A stretch of 64,000 bases of DNA from positions 59,069 through 123,068 of the forward strand of contig DASTBU010000148.1 of NCBI GenBank assembly GCA_035711845.1, read 5' to 3'. Every line of letters starts with the position of its first letter. Within the stretch, counting starts at the first letter, position 1. Under the pieces are notes generated by a model. It was not told the DNA's origin. It was given only the letters and a program-made list of their open reading frames with translations, and did no database searches. This DNA is from DASTBU01 sp035711845. GTDB taxonomy: Bacteria > Acidobacteriota > Vicinamibacteria > Vicinamibacterales > 2-12-FULL-66-21. This document shows, in pieces, positions 35,838 to 44,322 of the stretch. The position numbers were made by a program, and so were the translations under genes.

Positions 35838-38216
35838 ATGCTCAATCTCTGCTGTCGGTACACGGCCACACGCTCGTGGCTGCGGGCAGCGCTGGCTGTC
35901 GGGCTCTTCGCCGGGTCTGCGACAGCGCACGCCCAAGAGATCACGGCCGCCGGCCAGCCCGCGCAGCTCGACATCCGGGCAGCGGGTGAGCACAGCGTTC
36001 GCGTCACGCTCAAGCCGGTGGGGCTCGAAGGTCCCTTGCCGGACAATCCGGCGCTCGCCAAACGACGGTATCCCGCGCCTGCGATCAGCGTTCGTGAGGT
36101 GTCGAAGCCCGTACTGGGAAACGTGGGCGACCTGAGGATCGAAGTACGGCCCGCTCCCCTGAGCGTGACGCTGCGGAATGCCCGCGGAACACTGGTGCAG
36201 GAAATTGTCTTCGAGCCCGACGGGACGTTGTCGTTCAGGCTCGACGAGTATCCGGTGCTGGGCATGGGGGAAGGCGGTCCGAGGCCGGAACGAGGAACGC
36301 CGTGGCGCGAGCAGCCGGTCCAGTTCGATCGTCGGGGCGCGCTCGACACAATGGAGCCGCGATGGCAGGCGGACATGTACGGGTCGCGCAACCCGGCCGC
36401 GATGCTGCTCGGCACCGGTGGATGGGGGATCTTCGTCGCGGCACCCTGGGTGCACGTGGATCTGCGGGACGCGAAACGCGGCCTGTTCCTGCCGTGGAAG
36501 CCGGCAGGCGCGGAGAACCTGCCGCAGAACGAGCGGAACCAGCAGCAGAATCTCGGCAAGGGCCTGCCGCCGCCGGACCGGATGGTACCGATGTACGACC
36601 TCTTCCTCTTCGACGCGCACGACCCGGCCAACGCCATGAGGGATTTCTCGGCGATCACCGGACCCGCCGCGATGCCCCCGAAGTGGGCGCTCGGCTACAT
36701 GCAATCCCACCGCACGCTCGAGAACGAGAAGCAGATGATCGGAATCATCGACACGTTCCGATCGAAGAAGATCCCGCTCGACGCGGTCATCTATCTGGGT
36801 ACGGGGTTCGCGCCGCGCGGCTGGAACACGAGGCAACCCTCGTTCGACTTCAATCCGGACGTCTTCACCCGCGACCCGACGAGCGTGCTCGCCGACATGC
36901 ACGCGCGCCACGTGAAGGTCGTCGTCCATATGGTTCCGTGGGACCGCGACAAATTGCCGACGCTCCACGGGACCATCCCGCCAGAGCCCGGAGCGACGGT
37001 CGACGCGTCCCACATCCAGAACTACTGGCAGCAGCACGTTCCGCTGCTGCAGGCGGGCATCGACGCGTTCTGGCCTGACGAGGGTGACTGGTTCAGCCTG
37101 TTCGAGCGCATCAAGCGCCATCAGATGTACTACCAGGGACACCTGTCGTTCGAGCCCAACGAGCGGCCGTGGAGCCTCCAGCGCAACGGCCATCCCGGCA
37201 TCGCGCAATGGGGTGGCTGGGTGTGGTCCGGCGATACGGAATCGTCGTGGAAGACGCTCGAAGCGCAGATTGCCGTGGGCCTCAATTATTCATTGAGCAT
37301 CGGGCCGTACTGGGGCTCGGATATCGGCGGGTTCTACGCCAACAACGAGCTGACTGGTGAGCTCTACGCGCGCTGGTATCAGTTCGCGGCCTTCTGCGGA
37401 TCGTTCCGCGCCCACGGCAGGACGTGGTGGACGCGCCTTCCGTGGGGCTGGGGAGGGACCGAGATGGGTCCGCGAGAGCACAACAACACGAACGCACCCA
37501 TTCCACCCGACGATCGGCGCAACATCCTGGACTCCGAGCTGAACAACCCGGCGATTGAGCCGGTTGCGAAGAAGTACGCCGAGCTGCGGTATCAGCTGAT
37601 GCCCTACACCTATACGCTGGCGCGCGACGCACGCGACACGGGGATGCCCCTGATGCGCGCGATGTGGCTGCACTATCCGGGTGACGCGACGGCTCGGCGG
37701 ATCGGGAATCAATTCCTCTGGGGCCGGGATCTGCTGATTGCGCCGGTCCACACGAAAGGCGCGTCGTCGCGCGACGTGTATCTCCCAACCGGCGAGTGGT
37801 ACGACTGGTGGACCAATGCCCGTGTCACCGGCGGGCGGACGATCGCCCGCGACGTGGACCTCGGCACGATGCCCATCTACGCTCGTGCCGGCGCCATCAT
37901 TCCCTTCGATCCCATTCGTCAGTACACGAGCCAGCCCGTGACCGAGCCAACGACGATCAGGATCTACCGGGGTGCGGACGGTCAGTTCACGTTGTATGAA
38001 GACGATGGCCTCAGCCAGGCGTACTTGCAGGGCAGGGGCAGCTGGACGCGCATGACGTGGAACGATCGCACGAGGCAGCTCACGATCGAGCCTGCGCCGC
38101 CGAAGGGCGCGACCAACATCGCGGCCGACCGCGTGTTCAGGGTTCTCGTGCTCCCGGAAGGCACGACACGGACCGTCACGTACTCGGCAAAGCGGGTTCT
38201 GGTCGCCGTGCAGTGA
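35838..38216 (+). CDS. Glycoside hydrolase family 31 (alpha-glucosidase/xylosidase type), secreted
   Basis: 792 residues with a signal peptide ending near AHAQE. N-terminal beta domain, then the GH31 barrel. The nucleophile region reads DAFWPDEGDW and the acid/base region WSGDTESSWKTLEAQ, followed by GYWGSDIGGFY-like GPYWGSDIGGF. A C-terminal beta domain contains the YEDDG motif typical of GH31. The substrate may be alpha-xylosyl, alpha-glucosyl or sulfoquinovosyl glycans; it cannot be fixed from motifs alone. GAAGGGG precedes the ATG. The 3' end overlaps the convergent desaturase gene by 41 bases. Confidence 0.9.
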   Translation: MLNLCCRYTATRSWLRAALAVGLFAGSATAHAQEITAAGQPAQLDIRAAGEHSVRVTLKPVGLEGPLPDNPALAKRRYPAPAISVREVSKPVLGNVGDLRIEVRPAPLSVTLRNARGTLVQEIVFEPDGTLSFRLDEYPVLGMGEGGPRPERGTPWREQPVQFDRRGALDTMEPRWQADMYGSRNPAAMLLGTGGWGIFVAAPWVHVDLRDAKRGLFLPWKPAGAENLPQNERNQQQNLGKGLPPPDRMVPMYDLFLFDAHDPANAMRDFSAITGPAAMPPKWALGYMQSHRTLENEKQMIGIIDTFRSKKIPLDAVIYLGTGFAPRGWNTRQPSFDFNPDVFTRDPTSVLADMHARHVKVVVHMVPWDRDKLPTLHGTIPPEPGATVDASHIQNYWQQHVPLLQAGIDAFWPDEGDWFSLFERIKRHQMYYQGHLSFEPNERPWSLQRNGHPGIAQWGGWVWSGDTESSWKTLEAQIAVGLNYSLSIGPYWGSDIGGFYANNELTGELYARWYQFAAFCGSFRAHGRTWWTRLPWGWGGTEMGPREHNNTNAPIPPDDRRNILDSELNNPAIEPVAKKYAELRYQLMPYTYTLARDARDTGMPLMRAMWLHYPGDATARRIGNQFLWGRDLLIAPVHTKGASSRDVYLPTGEWYDWWTNARVTGGRTIARDVDLGTMPIYARAGAIIPFDPIRQYTSQPVTEPTTIRIYRGADGQFTLYEDDGLSQAYLQGRGSWTRMTWNDRTRQLTIEPAPPKGATNIAADRVFRVLVLPEGTTRTVTYSAKRVLVAVQ

Positions 38217-39051
38217 CCTGTCCGAGACGCGCCAGCTTGACGTCCCACGCCAGACCGAACGCCTGAAGGGTGCGGATACCGATCCAGTTGGGATCGAGCT
38301 CGTACCAGGCGAGCCCGTGGCGCGCGCTCGCCGGGTGGGCGTGATGATTGTTGTGCCATCCCTCGCCAAACGTCAGGAGCGCGACCCACCAGTTGTTGGT
38401 TGAATCATCGCGCGTGGCGAACCGGCGCGATCCCCATTTGTGCGTCGCCGAGTTGACGAGCCACGTGGCGTGCAGGCCGACGGTCGTGCGGAGGAAGATG
38501 CCCCAGAGCACGTAGGGGATGCCGCCGTACGCCATCAACGCGAGACCCACGACGAGGTTCGACGTCCAGTGCCAGTTGGAGAGCGCGACGTGCACGCGAT
38601 CGCGGACGAGATCAGGCACGTAACGCGCCAGCACGGACCGATCGTGATGCATCCCTGCGCCGCTGAGGATCCATCCCATGTGCGCCCACCATGTGCCTTC
38701 GCGGGGCGTATGCGGGTCGCCTTCGTGGTCGGAGTTCTGGTGATGGATGCGGTGCGTCGCGACCCAGAAGATGGGTCCGCCCTCGAGCGCCAGCGTGGCG
38801 CACCACGTCAGCACGTACTCGATGCTCTTGTGTGTCTTGTAGGCCCGGTGCGTCAGCAGCCGGTGGTAGCACATCCCGATGCCGAACATGCCGGCGACGA
38901 CATAGAGCACCACGGCGGTGAGCATGGCGCCGTAGTCGATGAAGAAGAAGGCCGCCATCGCGCCGGCGTGGAAAGCGATCATCGCGGCCGTCGTGATCCG
39001 GTTCAAGCCGGTCTGATACTTCCGGCCGTACATCAGCTCGCGCGATGGCAT
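38176..39051 (-). CDS. Membrane fatty acid (acyl-CoA/acyl-lipid) desaturase
   Basis: 291 residues. The three histidine boxes of the di-iron desaturase family are complete: HRLLTH, HRIHH and HNNHH, with hydrophobic pairs between them. The product introduces a double bond, probably delta-9, into saturated acyl chains in the cytoplasmic membrane, tuning fluidity. ATG at 39051 is chosen; another ATG at 39033 is possible and the longer open frame overlaps the upstream propeller gene and is not real. No Shine-Dalgarno is evident. Confidence 0.9.
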   Translation of the reverse strand: MPSRELMYGRKYQTGLNRITTAAMIAFHAGAMAAFFFIDYGAMLTAVVLYVVAGMFGIGMCYHRLLTHRAYKTHKSIEYVLTWCATLALEGGPIFWVATHRIHHQNSDHEGDPHTPREGTWWAHMGWILSGAGMHHDRSVLARYVPDLVRDRVHVALSNWHWTSNLVVGLALMAYGGIPYVLWGIFLRTTVGLHATWLVNSATHKWGSRRFATRDDSTNNWWVALLTFGEGWHNNHHAHPASARHGLAWYELDPNWIGIRTLQAFGLAWDVKLARLGQVTARRPEPALPST

Positions 39052-39089
39052 CGACGAGGACGATAGCAGGGGGAGGACGGAGGCAACGT

Positions 39090-39106
39090 AATACTTCTGT
39101 ACTATT
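39090..39106. promoter_or_regulatory. AT-rich imperfect palindrome upstream of the desaturase
   Basis: A 17-bp segment with 12 of 17 symmetric positions (AATA...TATT ends) stands out in GC-rich surroundings 38-55 bases before the desaturase start. It could be an operator or the promoter AT-box; low certainty. Confidence 0.3.
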
Positions 39107-39125
39107 GCCCGCGCACCATCATCTT

Positions 39126-40136
39126 TCAGTGCACGCTTCGTCCGATCGCCCCTCGCTCGCCAACGGCCCATCCAATGGGAGACCTCGGCGCAAAGCTGAC
39201 CGCGTGGAAGCCGGGACCGGGCAGCACACGCCACGTCCAGCCACCGTCGGTCGACAGATCGGAGCCGGAGGGTCCGACCGCGAGCAGCGTCCGGGCCGAG
39301 CCGGGCACGTAAGCGACCGCCGACCGGAACCCTGAGAGTCCCTTGACGAGCGTCCACGTCCGCCCGCCGTCGGTCGTGACCGCCGCGTTGTCCACGGCTT
39401 CGGTTTCCTTCCTGTAGTCGCCGCCGACCACGAGGCCATTCGAATCGTCGCTGAAGGCCACCGAGAAGATGCCGGCCGCGGGCCCCGTCGCGAGCGGCGT
39501 CTGCGACACCTCCCACGTCCGGCCCCCGTCTACGGACCGCAAGACGCGTGACGCGGTCGTGCCGATCCAGACGCGATCGCCGCGCACGGCGATGTTGCTG
39601 CCGCTGGCGGCGTAGGCGCCCTCGCCCGGCAAGGCCGGCGGCAGGCCGCCGGGCGGGATGCGCACCCAGTGGGCGCCGCCGTCATCTGTTCTCAGGATCA
39701 CGAACGCGCCGTCCACCGCGTCGCTGAATGCAAAGCCGCGGCGGGCGTCCCGGAAGGCCATCGCGTCGAAGAACGCCTTCGGATCGCCGTTGCGAAACTG
39801 GAGCATCCACGTGGCGCCGGCATCGGACGTCTTGTAGATGCGCGAGGCATCGCCGTTGCCGATGCTGAGCACGAACGCGGTGCGTTCGTCGACGGCGTCG
39901 ATGTCCCTGAAGTCGAGCTTGTCGGCGTCAGGGACTGTCAGCCGCCGCCACGTGGATCCGCGGTCGTCCGTCCGGATGACGGTGCCTTCCGCTCCGCTCG
40001 CCCAGACGACGTCCGGGCTCGCCGCGCTGACGCCGCGCAACCGCGCCGACACACCGCTGGTTTGCACCGTCCATGACGTTCCGGGCTGTGGAGGAAAAAG
40101 AGCGGCAATCACTGCCAGGATTCGCAGCAGGCGCAT
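39126..40136 (-). CDS. Ycf48/BNR-like beta-propeller protein, secreted
   Basis: 336 residues, signal peptide (MRLLRILAVIAALFPP). Seven-bladed propeller of the Ycf48/HCF136 type: repeated DDGG/SDAG-xTW boxes (TSDAGATWMLQF, TTDGGRTWTLV, STDGGWTWRVLP) and GWAVGERGAIGRS at the end. In phototrophs Ycf48 assists photosystem II; in heterotrophs the role is unknown and it is often labelled oxidoreductase or glycosyl hydrolase. ATG at 40136 avoids a four-residue upstream extension. Divergent from the beta-barrel gene. Confidence 0.8.
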   Translation of the reverse strand: MRLLRILAVIAALFPPQPGTSWTVQTSGVSARLRGVSAASPDVVWASGAEGTVIRTDDRGSTWRRLTVPDADKLDFRDIDAVDERTAFVLSIGNGDASRIYKTSDAGATWMLQFRNGDPKAFFDAMAFRDARRGFAFSDAVDGAFVILRTDDGGAHWVRIPPGGLPPALPGEGAYAASGSNIAVRGDRVWIGTTASRVLRSVDGGRTWEVSQTPLATGPAAGIFSVAFSDDSNGLVVGGDYRKETEAVDNAAVTTDGGRTWTLVKGLSGFRSAVAYVPGSARTLLAVGPSGSDLSTDGGWTWRVLPGPGFHAVSFAPRSPIGWAVGERGAIGRSVH

Positions 40137-40213
40137 AGTGGGACGCACTCTATCAGAGTCCCCGGTCCGCGTTCAGAGCCTCACCTGATATGCTGCCGTG
40201 CGGAGGTCCCCTC

Positions 40214-41020
40214 GTGCGTCGACTGCTCTGTTGGGCGCTGGTCGTGATGGGTGCGGTGGTGATCCTGCCGGTTCCCGCGTTCGCGCAAGGAGGGGACCTC
40301 ACTTTCTTTGTCGGCGGCGCTTACCCGGTCTATGACGAGCGCCTCACGCTGAGGCCGTCGGTGCCATCTCTGCCCGGGGTGGACGTATCGGTCGTCGGCA
40401 CGCCGGAGTTGCGCGCCGACGGTGGCCTCGTGTTCGGTGGCGCGCTGGCCTTCGAGCTGGGAGTATTCGGAATCGAGGGCCGGCTCGACGCCACCGACAT
40501 CGCGTTCGACCTCACCGGCGCGCGATACGATCTGCAGGCTTTGGCGCCACCGCTCGACGGGCTCTCCGCCAGCATCACCATCGGCAACGGTCGTCTCGAC
40601 ACCGAACGGCTGTTTCTGCTCTCCGTCAACGCCCGGCTCCGAACACCAGGTCCGATCGGCCTCGTGGCATCCGGCGGGCTGACGTATCTGCCGGATGTCA
40701 GCATCACCGGTTCGGTTCCACTGTCCGTGGAGGTCGGCGGAGTTTCCCTGCCCGGGGTCGACCCGCGTGTGCGGCTTCGGGCCGCCCCGGGCGAATCCGA
40801 TCACCGGTTCGGGCTCAACGGCGGCGCGGGACTCCGGGTGGGCGGCAGCCGCGTGGCCGTCGTCGGCGAAGTCCGCGTGTTCTATTTCCGCGACTACGAG
40901 CTTCGGTTTGGCGTGGACGGCGCGCCGATCGAACTCGACGAGGTGCTCGCGAGCCTTGCACCGATCGAATTCGATCCCATCATCGTCAATGCCCAGGTCG
41001 GGCTCGTGTTCAGGTTCTGA
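40214..41020 (+). CDS. Secreted beta-barrel protein, probably outer membrane
   Basis: 268 residues from the GTG at 40214, supported by GGAGGT 8 bases upstream; an upstream ATG at 40190 lacks a ribosome site. Signal peptide ends near AFAQGG. The mature protein is a run of amphipathic beta strands with Gly turns (LTFFVGGAY, LVFGGALAFELGVFG, RVAVVGEVRVFYF) and ends in a terminal Phe (VGLVFRF), the outer-membrane barrel insertion signal. Function unknown. Followed after 11 bases by the cyclophilin gene. Confidence 0.75.
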   Translation: MRRLLCWALVVMGAVVILPVPAFAQGGDLTFFVGGAYPVYDERLTLRPSVPSLPGVDVSVVGTPELRADGGLVFGGALAFELGVFGIEGRLDATDIAFDLTGARYDLQALAPPLDGLSASITIGNGRLDTERLFLLSVNARLRTPGPIGLVASGGLTYLPDVSITGSVPLSVEVGGVSLPGVDPRVRLRAAPGESDHRFGLNGGAGLRVGGSRVAVVGEVRVFYFRDYELRFGVDGAPIELDEVLASLAPIEFDPIIVNAQVGLVFRF

Positions 41021-41031
41021 GGACGCGCTCG

Positions 41032-41697
41032 GTGGAGGCTCTGCGAACCTTGCGGATTGGCTGCCTGTGGGGAGCGATTGCGCTCACATGTGCGGCCGGT
41101 CAGGCCGATCGTACGCTGCTGCTGCAGCCCGGTTCCTCGGAAATGACGCGGCGGGCGCCGGAGGCGTCGATTGTCCGGCTCGAGACCACGCGGGGCGTGA
41201 TGAGGCTGGAAATGAGGCGGGCGTGGGCACCGCACGGCGTCGATCGGTTCTACAACCTGGTGCGGCATGGGTATTACGATGATTCGGCAGTCTTCCGGAT
41301 CCGCGCGGGTACGTGGGCGCAGTTCGGAATCAACGGTGCTCCGGAGATCGCACAGACGTGGCGCTCGAGGACGATTCCCGACGACCCACGCGTGCTGTCG
41401 AACGTTCGCGGCACGGTAGCCTTCGCCTTCAGGGATCGGGACGGCCGGACGACCCAGGTGTTCATCAACCTTCGAGACAACTCTGCGACTCACGATGCGG
41501 AGCCGTTCGTCCCGATCGCCAGGGTCATCGAGGGGATGGACGCAGCCGATCGATTCTATGCCGACTACGGCGAGAAGGCGGGCGGAGGGATTCGTGCCGG
41601 CAGACAGGATCCCGTATTCCTTGGTGGCAACGAGTACCTGCGGCGCGAGTTTCCGCGCCTGGACTACATCGTCAGAGCGACGATCGAGCCGGATTGA
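41032..41697 (+). CDS. Cyclophilin-type peptidyl-prolyl isomerase, exported
   Basis: 221 residues from a GTG. The N-terminal hydrophobic segment with LTCAAG suggests export, perhaps as a lipoprotein. The cyclophilin domain spans about 45-215 (TTRGVMRLEMRRAWAPHGVDRFYNLVRHGYYDDSAVFRI; GTVAFAFRD...TQVFINLRDN). The catalytic Arg region is changed to FRIRAG where classical enzymes have FHRVI, so activity may be weak. Role would be folding of periplasmic or outer-membrane proteins, consistent with the barrel gene immediately upstream. Stop lies 18 bases from the convergent ADOP stop. Confidence 0.85.
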   Translation: MEALRTLRIGCLWGAIALTCAAGQADRTLLLQPGSSEMTRRAPEASIVRLETTRGVMRLEMRRAWAPHGVDRFYNLVRHGYYDDSAVFRIRAGTWAQFGINGAPEIAQTWRSRTIPDDPRVLSNVRGTVAFAFRDRDGRTTQVFINLRDNSATHDAEPFVPIARVIEGMDAADRFYADYGEKAGGGIRAGRQDPVFLGGNEYLRREFPRLDYIVRATIEPD

Positions 41698-41715
41698 CCA
41701 TCGCCCGCAGCTCCC

Positions 41716-44229
41716 TTATTCCGCTTTGAGCGCGCGCAGCGGGACCACCTTCGTGGCGCGCTGTGCGGGGATCGCGCTTGCTGCAAGCGATGCGAGCGAC
41801 AGCACGGCCGTGGCAACCGAGACGACGGTGATGTCGAAGCCGCCGACCTCTACGAAGACCTTGGTAAAGGCGATCGAGATGAGCACAGCCAGCGGTATAC
41901 CACAGGCGACACCCGCGACCGTGAGAAACATCCCCTGACGAAGCACGAGCGCGAGCACATCCCGGGTGGTCGCGCCGAGGGCCATCCGAATCCCGATCTC
42001 TTTCGTGCGCTGCGACACCAGGTACGACTTCACGCCGTACACGCCCACGACGGCCAGGAGCAGCGCAAGCGCCCCGAGCGCCGTAAACACCCGTGCGCCG
42101 GTCTTCAGCGCCCAGAGCTCCAGGCCGCGGCTGTGGGCACTCTCCATCGTGGACAGCGCGAGCACGGGCAGGCGCGGGTCGGCGGCGGCAATCGCGCGGC
42201 GCAGCCCTGTGAGGGTGGTCAGGTCGTTCATGCCTGGCGCAATCCTCACGTGCGCGTGCATGCTGGCGCGGTAGTTCCGTCCAGACGGCAGGTACAGGTG
42301 CGAGACGGGTCCCCGGTCGAGCAGCTCCTGACGCAACGGCGGGGCGATGCCCACGATCTGCATCGGCACCTCCGCTTTGTCGCGGGGTTCCCCGGGACGA
42401 TCTGCGATCCGAATCATCTGTCCGAGGGGATCCTCGTTTCCGAACAGTCGCGTCGCCAGGAGCTCGTCGACGATCGCCACGCTGGGCGCGTCAGGAGATT
42501 CCTCCTCCGACCGCGTGAACTCGCGGCCGCGGACCATCCGGAGCCCGAGCGTTGCGAAGTAGCCGGCGCCGACGATTCGCTTGGTCCGGGCGTTGATCGG
42601 CGTTTCGCTCGAGGTGCCGCCGAGCCGCTCCACCAGTTCGCCTTCGTGCGTGTCGCCGAACGGGATTGTCGAGGCCATGCTGACGGACGTGACTCCCGAC
42701 ATACTCCGGACGCGTTCGAGCATCGACCGATAGACGGTGCGGCCCTGCTGCTCGCTGAGGCCGGCAAGCCTCGCATCGACACTCGCCAGCAGCAGTCGAT
42801 CGTAGGCGTAGCCGGGATTGCCCGCGGCGGCCGTGATGGCCGTCCGGGTGAAGATGCCACCGGCGGTCAGCAGCGCCAGCGACAGCGCCACCTGACCCAT
42901 GACCATCAGGTTTCGCGCGCCGAACCGGCGGCCGATTGGTCCGCCGCCATCGCCACCGAGATCCTTGAGGTCCACCACGAGATCGCGGCGTGACAGCTTG
43001 AGCGCCGGGCCCAATCCCGACGCGATGGTGGCGAGCGTCGCGAAGGCAATTGTCGCGAGGAGCACCGCGACATCTGGCGATGGCGTGAAGGTCACCGCGA
43101 GCGGGAGCGCCGCGGCGATCGACAGGCCCAGCGCCCGCGTGGCCCAGTAGCTGAGGAAGAGACCGAGTGCGGCGCCCACGGCCGCCAGCAGAACGCTCTC
43201 GGTCAGCAACTGCCGCACGACGCGGCCCCGATGCGCGCCGAGCGCGAGCCGCAGCGCCAGCTCCTTCCGTCGCGCACCGCCGCGCGCGAGCAGCATGTTT
43301 GCCACGTTCAGGCAGGCGATCACGAGGACGACGCCCGACAGGCCCAGCAGCAGAGCGGTCATGGCGGTCAGGCCGATATCGGTCTGGGGAGAGGTGCTCG
43401 AGCCCATCCGGGGCAGCGGGTTCACTGTCAGGGCCTGGTTCTTGTTCTCCCCTGGATACGCCTCCTCGAGTTGCCGCGAGAGCGCATCGAGGCGCGCCGC
43501 CACCTGCAACTCGCTCATGCCCGGTTTGAGGCGTCCGGCCAGCACGAGGCTGGTGTTCGACCGATCGGCCAGGCCCGTTCCCTTGTTCTTGAACACATCG
43601 TTGGCGACATCGTCGAACACGCCGAGCGGCAGATAGACTTCGGCAGAGATCAGGGCCATGGTGCCGGTGAAGCCCTCCGGCGTGACGCCGACCACCGTGT
43701 AGTCGCGAGCGTTGATGGTGATCATGCTGCCGATGAACGCCGGGTCGAGCTGCGCCTTCTTCCACCAGGCGTAGGAGGTGATTGCGACCGGGATCCCCGC
43801 ACCCGGGCGCTCTTCCTCGGCCGTGAACGTGCGCCCTGTGGCAAGGCGAACGCCCAGCGTATCGAAGTAGTTGGAGGACACGACGTCGGCAAACAGGCGG
43901 CGCGTCGTGTCGCCCGCGGGCGTGCCGACCATCGCGTAGGTGTGTGCCAGCAACCCGTCGAAGATCCCGGCGGTCTCGCGAACGTCCACGAAATTGGGAT
44001 ACGAGAACGCGCGGTACGAATCCGGCGTCGTCCGGTCGTGGCTGTAGACACCTGCCAGATCATCGGCGGCACCCGAGAGCGGCCGGAACATCAGCTCGTT
44101 GACGATCGTGAAGATCGCGGTGTTCGCGCCGATGCCGAGCGCCATGACAAGCACGGCCACGGCTGTGAAGCCGGGCGCCTTTATGAATGAGCGGATGCCG
44201 TACTTCAGATCCTGCAGAATTCGGCTCAC
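41716..44229 (-). CDS. ADOP family permease (MacB/FtsX type)
   Basis: 837 residues from the GTG at 44229 (SRILQDLKYGIRSFIKAPGFTAVAVLVMALGIGANTAIF); another in-frame GTG at 44265 is possible. Two MacB-type periplasmic domains alternate with FtsX helices, ending IPAQRATKVVPLRALKAE. It is divergent from another ADOP gene with a 93-bp gap that must hold both promoters. No ATPase neighbour. Confidence 0.88.
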   Translation of the reverse strand: MSRILQDLKYGIRSFIKAPGFTAVAVLVMALGIGANTAIFTIVNELMFRPLSGAADDLAGVYSHDRTTPDSYRAFSYPNFVDVRETAGIFDGLLAHTYAMVGTPAGDTTRRLFADVVSSNYFDTLGVRLATGRTFTAEEERPGAGIPVAITSYAWWKKAQLDPAFIGSMITINARDYTVVGVTPEGFTGTMALISAEVYLPLGVFDDVANDVFKNKGTGLADRSNTSLVLAGRLKPGMSELQVAARLDALSRQLEEAYPGENKNQALTVNPLPRMGSSTSPQTDIGLTAMTALLLGLSGVVLVIACLNVANMLLARGGARRKELALRLALGAHRGRVVRQLLTESVLLAAVGAALGLFLSYWATRALGLSIAAALPLAVTFTPSPDVAVLLATIAFATLATIASGLGPALKLSRRDLVVDLKDLGGDGGGPIGRRFGARNLMVMGQVALSLALLTAGGIFTRTAITAAAGNPGYAYDRLLLASVDARLAGLSEQQGRTVYRSMLERVRSMSGVTSVSMASTIPFGDTHEGELVERLGGTSSETPINARTKRIVGAGYFATLGLRMVRGREFTRSEEESPDAPSVAIVDELLATRLFGNEDPLGQMIRIADRPGEPRDKAEVPMQIVGIAPPLRQELLDRGPVSHLYLPSGRNYRASMHAHVRIAPGMNDLTTLTGLRRAIAAADPRLPVLALSTMESAHSRGLELWALKTGARVFTALGALALLLAVVGVYGVKSYLVSQRTKEIGIRMALGATTRDVLALVLRQGMFLTVAGVACGIPLAVLISIAFTKVFVEVGGFDITVVSVATAVLSLASLAASAIPAQRATKVVPLRALKAE

Positions 44230-44322
44230 GACGAGGCTTACGAGTCCGGCCGCCCGAAGGTTCACGGGCAGCCGAGCTGGGCTGAGCAACCAGAACCCGC
44301 TCTGTCCCGTCCAAGTACGGTC

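Noticed and set aside
38176..39516. 446-codon version of the desaturase
   Set aside because: The extra N-terminal part is a shadow frame of the upstream Ycf48-like gene; desaturase sequence begins at the ATG at 39051.
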